Positions 9,783 to 23,410 of a stretch of 64,000 bases of DNA are shown here, piece by piece. The translations under genes and the position numbers were made by a program. The stretch's first letter is position 1; every line of letters starts with the position of its first letter. Source of the DNA: Prostheceraeus crozeri (lineage: Eukaryota > Platyhelminthes > Polycladida > Euryleptidae); contig CAJQUW010002130.1 of assembly GCA_907163375.1 (NCBI GenBank), positions 62,001-126,000 of the forward strand, in the 5' to 3' direction. The notes below the pieces were generated by a model. That model saw only the letters and a program-made list of their open reading frames with translations. It was not told the origin of the DNA and did no database searches.

Positions 9783-12700
9783 GGAATTGTCGAGTAACCG
9801 AATTATAAAAACATAAAATGATGAAAAGAGAATTCTCGCTTTAATTTCATCATTTTATGATACCTTTGTTGTCTTAAACAACTCTCTGGGTCAATAATGG
9901 CTGCATGGGGAATAGATATTTATTATTTTTGTTCAAATGAGAGATTAAATTGATGGATCCATGACAAAGTTCCACCGACAAAATTCTTCCAGCAAAATTG
10001 TGACAAAATACTAAAGTAGACACACATCGTTCCAATCCAAAACCATATCATGTGTTTTATCTATACATAGTGTGTTTCAAAGGCACCATTTATTGATCAT
10101 CGCTGGCAGACTATACTGAAGCGAAAAGTCAGTTGTTCGATAAAATTATAATTCCGGAAATCAATTTCGTATCTCAAATTCACTCCGCGCATGGCAGGGA
10201 TTTGAATATGGAATTGTGGCGAAGCTGAAAGATGTGAACAAGGCCTGCTGAGGATTCCTGATATTTGATGGAATGACAGCTATTCAGGCCTGTTTCCATT
10301 TTCAGGTGAGGTTGGAACTCCGCATTCAAATTTTCTTTTTACAGCGCATACGGATTACAGCTAGATACAACAGTATGTCTTTCAGAGAAAAATTACGATA
10401 CAAATACAAACGGAACTTTGCATTTACAGGAAACTTGCACCAAACGACTAGTACCCTGGACCGCATTTTTTGATTAATAGAACGTGATACGGTTGAAAGG
10501 CCTGCTTGTTGACCACGACCGTCATTCTCCGGTTAAGATATTTCAGTGAATGCCTATTGTTGGTGAAGTGTTACCCACTGTCACTCAAAAGTCGTTGTGA
10601 TCATCACACCAGACGGAAACACTTCCGAGTTTTTGAAATCTGTTTGATAAGTGGAAAATTGACAACAAATGTACACATGATAACGAGTTGATGCAGTAAT
10701 TGAGAATTAATTTTCTACCAATGCAAATATTTGACAAATTCTTAACAACACATTTTTAGATAAGGCACTTTTAGCTAAAAGTCAACATAACTTCTATCGC
10801 TCTTTTCACCGAGGAGAATTTCCTTTGTATTTCTCGTTTAGTTAGGTATCTCTGAGAAGATTAAGTACATGATGAAGTTCGTGACTCCGATATCATTTTT
10901 CGTGATTTTTATCAGTCGCAGACATTGACATCTACTTTGCATATTCCATCAAAGTGTCACATGTACATGTACGTGATATCTGAGAATGCGATATCGAATG
11001 ACGCAGTGAGTGCGCCGGTGTTCTAAAGAATATTTGCTCCTAATAAAAATCATTTCCAAACTGAGTTTCGAGAAATTTGACTTCGCTAATTTTCTTGTTA
11101 TAAAGACAATGAAAGTTTGATATAACTTTCAAAGTCAATTCTAAGTTTACTTTCACTGAATAATTCGTCTAATAACAAAATTCATGTAATGCGAAGTATT
11201 GTCAGCTAGGATTAATAAGAATGATGTCTATTTCCAGCTAAGAAACTCTGATTTGTCTGCAACAATACTCTTCAGATTTAAAGCAGTTTAAAGTTAAACG
11301 ATTTGAAAGTAATAGATCTTCATTCAACATGCCCGTCAATCAGTAGGGATTGTAGTCATGACATTCCGGACTGATGAGAAGTATTTTAGCAGTAAATTGG
11401 CTGTTTTTAACTAATCTGCTAGTGGAAATTGAATAAACTTTCAACTGCTTTTTGATATTGTTGATTGAATTGCTAATCCAGCCCTGCATAATGTCCATGA
11501 TCTTGCATCTTTGCTTGATTTTGTACGTTGACTTGAGATATTTACGATATAAATGTATAGGATGCATTTGAATATTCTAATCATAGGTACAATTGCTAAA
11601 ACACTTGCAAAAAAGAATTACCGAAATTTCTCCCGTGAACTTCATGAATACTCCGACTTACTATCTTTGCTGCAGAAAATATCTAGTAGGAACCAGGAAC
11701 AAATATCGTTGTTGTGGTGTGAAATTTTAATGCACTGCGCGTGGTGTCAGCCCATGTGATTCTATGATTGCTCAATCTGTTGTGAAGCCTGTTTGTCGAC
11801 CATCATCTTATTACATGGCCAATGTGATAAAGAATTTGGCTCTCATCTTTTCTTGAAAGAACTTGCTTTTCTTTTTGAGAGATCATTTTAACTTGTCTTT
11901 TTTGAGAGTTTCTAGTTTCTAAAGTTTTGATGCCGAACACTGCAACTTATTCTCTTAATTTGAATGGTGATTCCAATTCCCTGCAGTGATCATGCTTTAT
12001 ATACAATGGAAGTCTACATGTTTACCGCTACGAATAGAAGAAGTCTTCGACAGGAAGAGTAGATGAAGAGATATCTAGGATACAGTCAAATTATGCGAGC
12101 CAGAATCAACCAATTTTGTGCTCAGACTAATTTATTAGTCATAACAGTAAAGGATCTTTTACAATGCAATATTCATCGTCTAAAGTAGTATGAAGCGCTT
12201 TGTTTCAAAATCTCGGTATTGAAATTCTAAAATCAATAAAGATATCTAGGGATTCGGAAAAGCACACTTATATCATTCTCCACTGATTTTTCGCAGATAT
12301 TTATCGCACGAATGATGGATTTAAGCCGTTTTGTGAGTCCAACGCGGAGCCTGCTTGCTTATTGTAGAATAATGAAATGCTTCACTCTGCAGTTGATTTT
12401 CAACCCTTTAATTGTAATTTCACAATGTAGGATATCGGCGTCTTCAAAGACAATCATTGACTTTGATTGATTCCGTGGAAAGCCGCTATTTGGTAGCATC
12501 TGGTGAACCGTTCCAATCATCCTTTGTTGGACAGCTGCTCGCCAAGGGATGGAGGGTGTCAGCAGTTTTGCGACAGATCAGCATATATTTAAATTGCGCG
12601 TCAAAAAACGTTTTTTCAGAGGCTAAGAAAACAAACAAAACAATTAAATTGTTTAATTGTTTCTCTGAGGATATTTTTCTATTTTCTGGCATTGTCAATC

Positions 12701-13015
12701 TTTACATTCTATCGACATTTATTGATTCAGGGATTCAGAGTTAAAGAATCTATCGGAATCGAGAAAAGCGCATTAGCTATAACCTAGAACTATCTGCCCT
12801 ATGTATTAGCCCAGCAGATTTCGAAACCGCGAATAATCCGATGAAATCTCGAAATCGCCGAATTGAAAAATCTTGTCCTACAATCGCAAACTAAAATAAT
12901 GATTTAATGAACTGCTCAATATCGAATGCCGCATTGAATGGTCGCAGAATACAATCCGCCCTCCACCTGTCTTCGTTAAAGCAGTGCCTTCCTGGCTAAT
13001 TCACGCTCTCAACAG
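9783..13015. other. unannotated DNA
   Basis: About 3.2 kb with no bounded element that I can delimit. Open frames of 60-95 codons occur but none has splice context or family resemblance. 12600-12700 ends in 'tctgaggatatttttctatt', which resembles the inverted block of repeat X (21647-21690) and may be a decayed copy. Confidence 0.45.
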
Positions 13016-13016
13016 A

Positions 13017-13190
13017 TGGTCCGGTGGCCTTGTGGTTAGAGGGTGTGCCTGCACGTCCTCTAGCTTCAACGTCGCTGGTTCGAACCTACCCACGACTGAT
13101 GAGGCCCAACAGGCCTAAACATGTCTCGTGATGGCTACATCTATTGAGATTTGATAAATAAGAACTGTCATCAAATGCAATATACAAATA
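13017..13190 (+). mobile_element. tRNA-derived SINE
   Basis: The segment has RNA polymerase III internal promoter boxes in tRNA order: an A-box-like tggccttgtgg at 13025-13035 and a B-box ggttcgaacct at 13077-13087, about 40 bp apart. The sequence does not fold into a clean cloverleaf with a 3' CCA-proximal acceptor pairing. It continues into a tRNA-unrelated body, ending in AT-rich sequence near 13190. That is the usual layout of a tRNA-type SINE. The 3' boundary and target duplication are not clear. Confidence 0.65.
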
Positions 13191-14461
13191 CTTGCTTTAG
13201 AAAATGAAAAACTCGAATTCACCACTCAAAAAAAGTCTCTTTATTATGCTGCTGAAATAGCAACAATTATCTGCTATGTGTAGATTTGTGGCAGCTTTAT
13301 CTTCGTCGATTTTTCTTACTTTGGGCTGAATCGTGCTATTTTGTTAAAATATCAATCCTAAGATTAGGCCCCAATCCTGGGATGAAAATCTTTAGATAAG
13401 ATCAAGTGAATACCAACATTAGGAAAGGCGTGAGCTGAATGTTGTGTGACTCAGAAATGTTGATGTGACTTTGAGAACTGCTTAAGACATTCAGCAGGCA
13501 CCCAACAACCCCTTACCCCGGAATATCGATGAGCTTCAAAGCATGGTTGGGGCTCATGGTGTTTATTTATCCGCGATTACACAATCATGCATGCCCTTTG
13601 AATGCATGTTTAAAGTAATGTTTACGCAATGATGCAAAACTCATGGTTATGTTGAACACCAAAGACTCAAATTTATGGCAAGCATCACAGAAGCAATCAT
13701 CTTACGAAAGTATAAATGAACAGCGTGAAAATGATCGTTAGCGAATTCAAATAGCGCAGATATCACAATCAAGCGTTTGTTCTTATTTTCGAAATTTTGT
13801 CATGATTCTTATCCAATGATAGAAGATGCAGCAGACATCATCTCAAGGAGTGGCGTGAACTAACTTTGGTACCTAAAGATGCGAGACAAACATTATGCAA
13901 TGTGCATCCAAACATGTAGAAACACGTGCAAGTAAGCATATTTGTGTTATATAATTTAATCCTAATTATTCAACAGAATAAAACGCAATACATGTCAATT
14001 AGCAAGACCTTCATGCAATGGAATTTGATTTTATGAATAGTTTCCTTAAATGATGCTATCTTCTGGCATTTGATTTTATCTCTAAACCATATTTTAAGAG
14101 TAAATACTTTTTGAGAAAATGTTTATTCATTGTTGTCTTACAATATCCAGTTATTTGATTAATTGATTATATCAATATGATTCAATGCATTGACAACAGT
14201 CCTTAATGGTAAGATATGTCTAGCCATCCAATAAAACATTAGAATTGTAGAAATCAATACATGTCGCAGATAAGAGATTCAATAAATTTTCCTTTACCAC
14301 ATTGCACGATTCGTGATATGAGATCAAATTTAGAATATTTGAAATGTCTAAAAACACGATTATATGCGCGACATTTTTCGGCCTATACCGTAGGTCCTTC
14401 TCAAGCGACTGAAAATTATTCTCATGGGATTCAAGTAGGTACAAGACTTCATGCATGAATA
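13191..14461. other. unannotated DNA
   Basis: No gene or bounded element seen. Sequence is AT-rich with only short frames. Confidence 0.45.
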
Positions 14462-14843
14462 CACAGAATTAGATTGTTAAAGCGTATCACTTTGCTAGAA
14501 GTGCAAAGTGATTCAAAACGATGGCACATGCAGGAACTTACTAAGTGGGCAAAAAGAAACTTATAATACCTTGCAGAGATAGAAATAATGCTCCGATCGC
14601 CACGATTCCTTTAGATTCGAAGAATTCAGATCATTGCGCAAAGGTTTTCTCGATGATGTTAGACCCTCCGATAAATATCAAAACCGTTAGCAGGCGCATG
14701 AAAAAAAGTTCATAAACTTCTCTGTTGAACTTGTTATCGTCAGCGTCCCTTTGCTGTGTGATCCGGTTGATAACAGTCACGGAAACTTCACACAATTTTT
14801 TGTGTTTAATGTTGAACTGGCTGTTCTCATTGTTCGATTGCAT
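14462..14843 (+). mobile_element. CACAGAATTA-family element, copy C (truncated)
   Basis: The left terminus CACAGAATTAG is intact and the body follows copies A and E, but the 'gtcgtgcgtcgcttgcgg' block is deleted (about 80 bp missing near 14587). Similarity ends at 'cattgttcgattgc', before the usual right end. The minus strand retains the frame seen in other copies (KLCEVSVTVINRITQQRD). The truncation point leads directly into repeat G. Confidence 0.7.
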
Positions 14844-14850
14844 GTTCGAT

Positions 14851-15012
14851 CATGACAGCAATACAGACGGAATAATAGCATTTTACAAATCTTCCATGGA
14901 GAGGTAAATTATTTTGTTAAACTAGCAATGCGATGGATTACCATACTTTCGTGCTGAGCCTTATTGATAAGTGTATTTTCTTATTGGTGATAATATCTCA
15001 AAACCAGCCACT
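14851..15012 (+). repeat. dispersed repeat G, copy 1
   Basis: This block aligns by eye with 62851-63010: both begin catga-agcaatacaga, then share 'aataat', 'ttacaaa', a 'tttgttaaa-tagcaat' word and 'gatggrttac', in order. I do not recognise the family. In both places a transposon relic is adjacent (copy C here, a mariner scrap at 63.2 kb). Confidence 0.55.
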
Positions 15013-17490
15013 GAAAGAGAAAAATATCATGATCAAAGACAATGATCATAAGTAGCTTTAAAATATGCACATGGGACGACTGCATGACCATTCAGATTCA
15101 AGAAATGAAAGATAAATTTAGTGAATCGTAGAATTACGGTAATGAAAGTTGAATTACAAACTTGAAATCTCAGCCAAGAACACAACAAGATCTTAACTTT
15201 TTCCATGAAGACTTCCATTATATTGTGGTCATAAAATTTCCCATGTAGTCAGCTTTATATCCGCTTACTTGAGATATCTGTTAGTAAATGTTTATTCCTG
15301 TTGATATCATCTGATAACTTTCATGCTTCTTATATAGTGGTCTCACGTCAGTAGTATATGAACACAGGAATAATTTGCCAGAATTTAGCTTCATAAAAAG
15401 TGACCACAGGAATGCAATCTCCGCAAAAATTGACTTCTTTCATGTAAAAATATTCACTGTATGCTGCCATTTTGAGTCGACACTCTATCTAGTACATGCA
15501 TGCTTAATCTGTGATTGAATCACTTGCTCCTATTCATTGACTGATTTAATTAAATAGTTGCAATTAATAGTTGATTGCTTAGCCCAGTTAAATGTCAATA
15601 GCCAACGATGGCTAGTAAATACCTTCCGCCTACGAAATCGGCGCAACCAAATAGGAAGCACGATAGATTGATATCAAAACAATATTTCAAAGAATAATTC
15701 AAGAAATATGTCTTTGTTTATGCAAATCAGTCGTTCATAAAATTCATTTTGCCTTGCAAATTGTAACGATAAAAGAATAAAATTACTCCCTGTTTTCTAA
15801 GACAGGATAAACAAATAGATTTCTGATAGCTTTCTGAAAGACTTTTATTTTCCATTTAGGCCATAATGTCACAAACAACGCAGACGTGCATTTAACAGAT
15901 AAAATAAAGATATCCATAGATCAGGACAAATTTCATTGCTGCATTAGCCCAAAAGCATAAAGATCTCAACGTCGAACTGCAATTTTATAATTTCAAGATA
16001 TAATTGATTCGGAAATAATTAATAATTTCCAATCACTGGTGTGACAGAATCGCTCCAACAGGTAGCAATTCAATTTTCTCCATAATTTCTCCTGTAATAA
16101 CTGTGATCTCTGCCTACGGGTCAGTAGTTATTACTTGCAGGTTGGCTATCACTCAGACTAACCACAACTCAAAGAAAAATCATTCTTATGACCCATTATC
16201 ATTGTGACTGCTTAACTGCTGTTGAGTAATTCGTTCCGCATTAATGAACACAGTACTTCAGTAATGTACATTATAGCAGCTCGCAGTCTATTAACACCTC
16301 AATCTTTCGTGCAATAATCGATTATTCTAAGCAATCATTATTTACATCTGTTATTTAATTACAAATACTCCTTCCGTTGTTAAAGAAGTTTGACAAAAGC
16401 CATGATGGTAAACGACAAGGTAACTATTCATCGCCTGCAATTACTAGCTGAATTGTATACTTCGCTGTGTATACTTTTTACTCAACTTTCAGTTTGATGA
16501 CAATAGCATTGCACGCACTTCCGGGCCCAGAATTGCATATCGATAGCGTTCTATACAATTGAAATGCATGACAACAATTGATTAATGTCAACCGTGTGGG
16601 GCTGTTCTCATCGAATGCATTTTCATCCAAATGAAGTTTGCAAGAATGCACTTGAGTGACGGAAAAGTGAATATTTAAGCAGTATTGTGGATTTAGCAAA
16701 TTTTTGATAGAAAATGCTTTATTTTACTTGGTATCGTCTTATGGGTTAATGTTTTCTTTGTATGCAGAGCCAGAATAATTGACATCATCGAAAAAGAACA
16801 AATCCTGCCAAAAGTATTGCAGATCATTGCAATAGAATCACACAATAGAAATAATGTAAGTTCTGCAGCACCTTTCTGACCCTGATTTTTTAACAAATAT
16901 GAAGATAGATATAAAGCCACAAAATATGAAAATAAAAAAATAATTGCACTCCATATGAGTAAGCGATTTTTATGAGATGTATGTAGTATCAACTTATGAT
17001 TATCAGGTTTATCTCTATGCAAAAATTACTCTATACAAAGAAAGGAAAACGAAAGTAGTTTTCGGAAATGTGAAGACGTCCATTTTCATCATTTCCCAAA
17101 ATCTCCAAATGTCTTATCCCATGTTTATCTCAATAGGAAGTCGCAACGATTCTCGCTGAATCGCTTCTTTATCATGATAAACAAAGGTGTTGAACATTTC
17201 ATTCACCGAGAATAAAAGCAAAACTACATATGCATACGGAGCTCTTCGCCCATTTTCCAGAAATGTCAACTAAGATACATTAATTTCCGACCCAGGAAGT
17301 TGGAGAGGATTAACTGATTTCATTTGTTTGTCAATGACATAATCACCTGCATCATACCCCCTGCCACATCGTCTGCAGATGAAAGATGAAAGCGGAAATT
17401 TTATTAACAGTCAAAATTGATAAAAACTTTTATAGTTTCAGAAATACAGAAATTATAGTTTCCAGTCCATTTAACCGTATCTTCAAAATG
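15013..17490. other. unannotated DNA; one hydrophobic minus-strand frame
   Basis: 15538-15580 carries another 'gcaattaat' cluster. The minus frame at 16693-17022 is 109 codons with two hydrophobic stretches that could be membrane helices (around IWSAIIFLFSYFVALYL and CSFSMMSIILAL). I do not recognise it; hydrophobic frames arise readily in AT-rich DNA. Confidence 0.3.
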
Positions 17491-17496
17491 ATTTTC

Positions 17497-17568
17497 TAGG
17501 GGGGGGGCGAAAAATTTTGCAGGTGGGGCACCGCCTCCGTGGCCCCCTTTAGCTACGAGCCTGATTGG
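17497..17568. repeat. possible transposon terminus (G/C-rich)
   Basis: A G-run followed by 'gaaaaattttgc', then 'ggggcaccgcctccgtggcc' and 'tagctacgagcctg', stands out against AT-rich surroundings. Its style resembles the ends of invertebrate hAT-type MITEs, but I found no partner terminus. Confidence 0.25.
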
Positions 17569-19536
17569 AAGGTGATAATGAAACTATGAAATACAACTTT
17601 ATCATTTTCAACTTTTCAAAATTCAAAATTAATATTTACCAGAAATCTCCATATCGAATTTTTATCATAAACTTTGTAAACTCAAAGATTGGCGGCCGTT
17701 AATGAGTTGACAGTGTCCAATTCGTCTAATTCTTGTATACTGTGTCCCGCAATCGCTAGTCCAATCGACTAGGCCGTTAAAGGTCGAATAACGCCTAGCG
17801 GGCCGAACTTTCGCCGTCAACAACCAGTTTTTATAATTTTATATAATCAAGTAAATCTTAGACGGTTTTTTCTTTGAATCAATTTTACTTCTAGAGTCAT
17901 TTCTATTCACATGTCACTCATATCGAATTTAAATATGAAAAATAACACGAAATTTCCACTTGCTATTTTCATATTTGAATTTTACATGAATGAATGTTAT
18001 GTAAGCAGTGTATATGCACTCCGTGCAAGTCACTTTCCCTGAGAATGGATGTTTGCAGCCAATGCCCATTCAGAATTTTACGAAAATTTCAAATCAAAGA
18101 GTTTTTACGAAAATTTCAATTCAACTTGATTTGCATACAACTAGAAAAATAATATAAATAATCGGAAATTGATTGCGATTTACTTTTGTCAATCTTGTCT
18201 TATATATAATAAAATACAGGCCTATGTATTTGCTTCCACTCGCAAAAAAATAGAATTCGTATTTATCTGCAAAATAATTGAACAATTATGACAGTTCCTG
18301 CTCACATAAGCCTACACATCAATCACAATTGGCGTATGCTCTTCCAAATGTGGTACAAGTTTTCACCAACTCAGTCACTAATTACTAATGACTGCTAGAT
18401 AAATCTAGACATCATGAAAATCCACCTGATGAAAGCTGTGGTCAATTCTCAAAGCCAAAATTCATCAGTTTACATAGGTAGGATAAATCTGCAGTGTCAC
18501 ATAATTGATAAGTTCTAAAGAAAAACGAAAAAATAGAAACACGTCCCTAAAGCAAGCAAGAGTTTTCAAACTCTATGGAAACCCTGCTTCTGAGGAGCTT
18601 CTCTTAACCAATAATTCAGACCTTCACGAACTGACTTTCTGGAAACGGATCCCAGTAGTTGTGTAAAAGATTAGTTCCAGTAGGTAGACCTCATTGTGAT
18701 GCATCTCTTCGATTATTTCTTTAAGAATTATGACATTCTCTTCTCCTCTTTCCACTTGAAATGAGCATGCATCCTAATCCCTGTTTGTAGTTTAGGCACT
18801 CATCAATGAATAATACTGAATATTATATTTTCAAGAATATGTTGATCTTTGCGCCCTCATAGTCTGCAGCGATTACGTCAAGTGTTTTGGCAGCTCTTCT
18901 CTACTGTTTGTGTTTGTTCTGTTGACTTCAGCTCGCAATTAACGTTCCTGAAATGGAGCCGAGTGGGAAAATAGAGTTGCGAACATTGCATGCGACTAAC
19001 TCAATAAGAATGCGCCATCTATTGTTAAACCTGGTTCCATTGTTGCTTGTTCGTGACTGATGAATAGCCGCTTTTCATTGTGGGCGCGTGCTCTTAATCA
19101 ACAAAGCAGGAATCCTGCCACGCCTCAGGGCTTCACTCTCTCTTGTCCTTTGTGTACTTCCTCACGCCAGCTCGTCCATATGTCATCCGAAACCAAGATG
19201 AGAACAATAACATTCGAGACAATGACTCGATTGACCAACGTCCATCGAATGTAAGGTGCCAAGGCAGAAAATTCGAGAAATAATCCCCCTTCTTTCGTTT
19301 TCCACAATTAAAATCACGCAATTGACACACGCACCTTCCGAAACTGAAGAGGATGTCATAATAGATGCGTCTGACAACTCAAGTAGAAAATGACGGTCTG
19401 TCTGCTCAATGAGATTGGAGAGACAATTCAAAAGATCAGTCATAATGACCATCTGGAATGTTCTGGGTCAGTCTTTGTCAAGTGAAAGTTTTTTAAATGG
19501 ATTCCGTGCACGGAATGAGCTGAGCTGGACTTAGCC
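17569..19536. other. unannotated DNA
   Basis: 17690-17830 is somewhat richer in CG than its surroundings but has no frame or element that I can name. No gene is seen. Confidence 0.45.
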
Positions 19537-20872
19537 TACAGTCCGTTTCATAAAAAGTGGATCATCCTAAAATTTGGCTAAATAAAACATAAGTATGATA
19601 CAGAAAGCATTTTTTATGTTATTTCATGTCCCTAATATATTTAAATGTCCTTATATAATCTGATAAGCTATGATACAGTAACGGTTCTTAAGAAGCTAAT
19701 ATTTTGTGGCCCTACCCTTATTGTCAATGACATTACCAATTCGTCAAGGCATTGATTCGATGATATCGTTGTTTTTTTGACTGATCTAACTTTCTCCACT
19801 CTCTTTTTAACAGTGACGTAAGTTGTGATACGCCATCTGTAGGTAGCAGTGAACGACGAACGTTACGTTTTAGAATACTCCATACATTTTCTATGGGATT
19901 CAGATCAGGAGAACGAGCTGGCCAAGATAATGTCCTAAGCCCTAATTGAGACTTGCATAAGATGATTTCGCCAGTGACAGTGACTCGTTGCCCATCTGAG
20001 ACGTCTTTTTGTATGCTGATATGATAATTCGATCTGAGAGGGCCTCTTACAGCTCTTGAAATTCGACTCAATAAGTCTTCTACGAATAGTGGACTTAGAA
20101 ATAGACGAGAGTAGTGCAGCCATCTCAGTTAACGAGAGACTTGGATCAACTTTAACAAATCTCAAAATTAGGCTGTCTCTACGTTTGGATGTTTTGCGTG
20201 GACGGCCAGAGCCCTCTTTACGACAGAGTCGAAAATCATCATTATGCCATCGATGCACATTTGTGTAAGGGACAATGAGTCGCTTGCTTGTAGCTCGCAA
20301 AGATAACTCTAGTTCTAGCAAGGTTGACACTTTGCTTTTTGTGAATGCGATCTAGTTATTGTTCATTTGTGCTTTGTATTGTTTTCAACCGGTAAGAGAT
20401 AGATTTCTAGCTGAAAGCAATCGGGAGTGCTGCCAACACCACCGCAACGAAATCAGGAAGCTATGGAACATGAAGTCCAGTTAATCACATGTAGCAGTTA
20501 CATTATTGTTGATGAATAATGGTGCTATACTCGCTCTGATTGACCGATTTTCTTAATTTTTGTTTTGCTTGATAGCTTTTGGCTTGTAGAACAACATATT
20601 ACATAACAAAGGAAACAAATGTAATTTTATAAGAGTGAGGTATGATTTTGTGTAACATTGCTAAATGAAGATCAAATTATCTACTACTTTTTTTATCTAT
20701 AACAGGAAAACAACTCAATATTCATGCTTGAAATTTCCAACAATGATATTAGTAAGCACAACTGCCATATCTTCCAAATTTCAGAGAAATTCGTTCAAGT
20801 TTGGCGGAGTTAGACAAAGTTGAAGTTAAGGCGATGTTTAAGGGTGATCCATTTTTTATGAAACAATCTGTA
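19537..20872 (-). mobile_element. Tc1-like DNA transposon, internally deleted
   Basis: The element begins TACAGTCC and ends with the complement of TACAGATT, at a TA dinucleotide on each side, as expected for Tc1/mariner. The inverted repeats extend about 30 bp and share 'gtttcataaaaa' and 'tggatca'. The transposase lies on the minus strand (19733-20330). The 5' region between the transposase start and the 20872 terminus is about 540 bp, longer than usual for Tc1 elements, so another insertion may be present there. Confidence 0.85.
19733..20330 (-). pseudogene. Tc1-like transposase, central catalytic region missing
   Basis: Reading from 20330 down, the N-terminal half gives a paired-type helix-turn-helix region with the GRPRKTS linker and a second helix-turn-helix ending in STIRRRL and YQHTKRRLRWA. 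The C-terminal half gives WPARSPDLNPIENVWSILKR, which contains the last acidic catalytic residue (E of IENVW) of the DDE triad, then a basic tail. The two halves lie in different frames, joining near 19960. Together they cover about 200 codons, where the family normally has about 340. The segment carrying the first two catalytic Asp residues is deleted. It cannot be active. Confidence 0.85.
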
Positions 20873-21646
20873 TTTAGTAATCAACGCATGGTAACACGCT
20901 TTCTCAGATAACTTTTTTCTCAGAAAACTGAAAATGACAACTGAACTGAGTTTTTGTGAAAATTTTTTAAGATGCGATGTCCGAAAAGAATTCCACGTGT
21001 CGCCTTGTTTAAGTTGGTGGGACTACAGGAGACAACAGCTCGTTGTTGAAACTATTTTGAGGAGGCAATTCTAGGCGTGGTTCTACATGTGTGTCTGTGT
21101 TGCTACTCGTAGATCTTGTGAAGAATCAATTTATAGGTTGAACTGACTGTCTATTAATTTAAATCGCAGCATAATGAAAATAATTAATTTCAATTTTCGA
21201 TGATAGAATAAAATTGTAATTGTTGAATTTCTGATTATCGTTATAAATCATCTCTGTTTAAAGTTGTCACAAAAGCTGTGCAAAACCATGTTTGTAGGTA
21301 AGCATTTATTATTAAAGATAAGTCATATGCAATTTGGCATACTGCATCAGACACTGAAATCCATTAAGCAATTATTCATTTGTGGCACGGTTTGTAGATT
21401 ATATCCAATGTACGAGTAATACAACTCAACTCTTATTACGCAGAGGAAGACCAACACGACATCAGATTATGACTGTACTATCGTATTCAGAAATATTTCA
21501 TTGCCATTGACCAATAAATCTATATTCTGCCGAAATATTGGTTTGAAAATTGTTTTGATCACTAAAGCATCGAAGAAAAGAAAACGTGCGTTCATAACTA
21601 GATGATTGATTATATCAGCCAAAATCAATGAACAATTGAAAAACAG
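20873..21646. other. unannotated DNA
   Basis: No gene or bounded element is seen. Confidence 0.45.
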
Positions 21647-21960
21647 AATAGAAAGATGTCCTCAGACTTGAACAATTTAAGCGCAACAATTCCTTGACAG
21701 CTGTAGACGCTGCGTTTCGCCCTACAAGGGCTCGTCAATGCGGCTCGGATTGGCCCAAAGTAGTTTAAAGTATCTATAATGGCTGAACAAGCTGAAGGAT
21801 TGTACAACAGGCAGTTCTGCGTTTATTTATCCTGGCTTTGCCGTGCGGCTGATAATCAAAAAGATTGCAGAATGCCAGTTGTGCTTAAATTGTTCAAGTC
21901 TGAGGACATCTTTCTATTCAATGCCCAGGCGAACTGGCACTCTGCAATCTTTATGACTAG
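21647..21960. repeat. dispersed repeat X, copy 3, with inverted blocks
   Basis: 21647-21688 and 21879-21920 form an inverted repeat of about 41 bp with one mismatch (marker word 'gtctgaggacatctttctat'). Between them is the stretch similar to 4384-4480. The left arm plus its neighbour 'cagctgtagacgctgcg' reappear reversed at 43005-43080, and 'gcgaactggcactctgca' at 21932-21949 is repeated in 43095-43115. The family is not recognised. Confidence 0.55.
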
Positions 21961-23410
21961 AAAAGCAGTTAATTTTCCGGAACTTTTCTGTAAATGTAAT
22001 TGCAACGCTCAAACCTATTTTCAGCTGATATATAAGTGCGCGTGGTCAAAAATGAAGCAATTTTAATTAAGGAAGGAGAGGGGAATGAACGTTTGATCCC
22101 CTCCTTGTATACGAATTAGTTAGTTATTTTCTTTGAAAATCAATGCTTTTTGAAGAAACTCAGCGATGGGTTTTATGTTTTTGGAGTCAGATTAATTCAT
22201 GAAACTCAGTTACACTGTCGCATTATCATAAAACTGGTGCATTCAATCGGTTATACACGGAAGTGATATAAAGTTTCTACGTTTGAATCATTATGTAGCT
22301 CACAGAGACGCTCTTCATACTTCAGTCATATATTAGTCTTATCAATTCATGCTTGATAAGCATGCATTAACTATCTCAATTCAGTGAAAATAATTCCATT
22401 AAAACAATTATCAAATCAAAGCATTACACTGCATCATTGTCTTCAAACGTCGCATGAACTTGAGATACAGAGTTAACAGAAATTTTCCGAATAAATTAAA
22501 AATTGAAACGAAATAAAAATTTGTATGAACTCTAAACGTTTTGAAATTCATTCTCATGCCTCGTGAGGAGCATCCCGATGTTTGTGCATTTTGTCTACAT
22601 TTCACAATCTCATTTTAATGGACTCTGTGCACAGGATTTCCTAATTTTTGCTCAAGAATTCAACATCTCTAGAGCATCAACAACAAAAAATTGCCTGCGT
22701 TGTACTGTAACAGATGACTGGATTTTCGTGACACATTAGTTTACTTTGCCTTTGAAATAGATACAATTGGAACAATTACGACCTCCGTAACTCATTATAT
22801 CTCATATTGACAGGTTTCCTTCGAGTTTGTGACTTGTTTTAAGTCAAACTCGCTTGCATGCAACGCTTATTGCAATCTCAGGGACGAAATTGTTACGTAA
22901 CTCTGTTGTGATCGCTGAAAGTAGGTCAGCGCGCTCAAAGGCACTAATAGCTTCGTTTCAGGGTAGGAATAACAGAAATCGAGACTCGAGAAGAATTGTG
23001 TAACTTTTACGACGAAGACATAACAAAAGTCATTGTGAAAGCTTCAAACTTGAGCTGACATAAGCTATTCCCCGGATGTTACATAATTATCAAGGCGTGC
23101 ACATCTGGTCAATTCGATGAGAACTTGTGCGTTGTATATTCGCAGCGAAGAAAGCAGAGTTCGATGCACGAATAATTACATTACTTGAATTCTGTGTTTT
23201 TGACCAATTTTTGAATGTTACTAGTGCAAGGGCTATCAGAAATTATGTGCAATTAATCGAATGCTGTGATATAAAAATTACAATTAATTGATAGGTGTTT
23301 TACATGGTTGCAATTAGTTGCATAACGTATTCAACATCTCTATCGCTATCTTGCAATATACACGTATCTTGAGATTCGATTGCGCTTGACAGTGTGCGCA
23401 TATCCGAGCT
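21961..23410. other. unannotated DNA
   Basis: No gene is seen. 23250-23325 has another 'aattaattg' cluster just before the minisatellite. The minus frame ending at 23300 begins inside the minisatellite (see next entry). Confidence 0.45.

Noticed and set aside
13017-13090. tRNA gene
   Set aside because: A- and B-box words are present, but there is no clean cloverleaf and the sequence continues into a SINE-like body.
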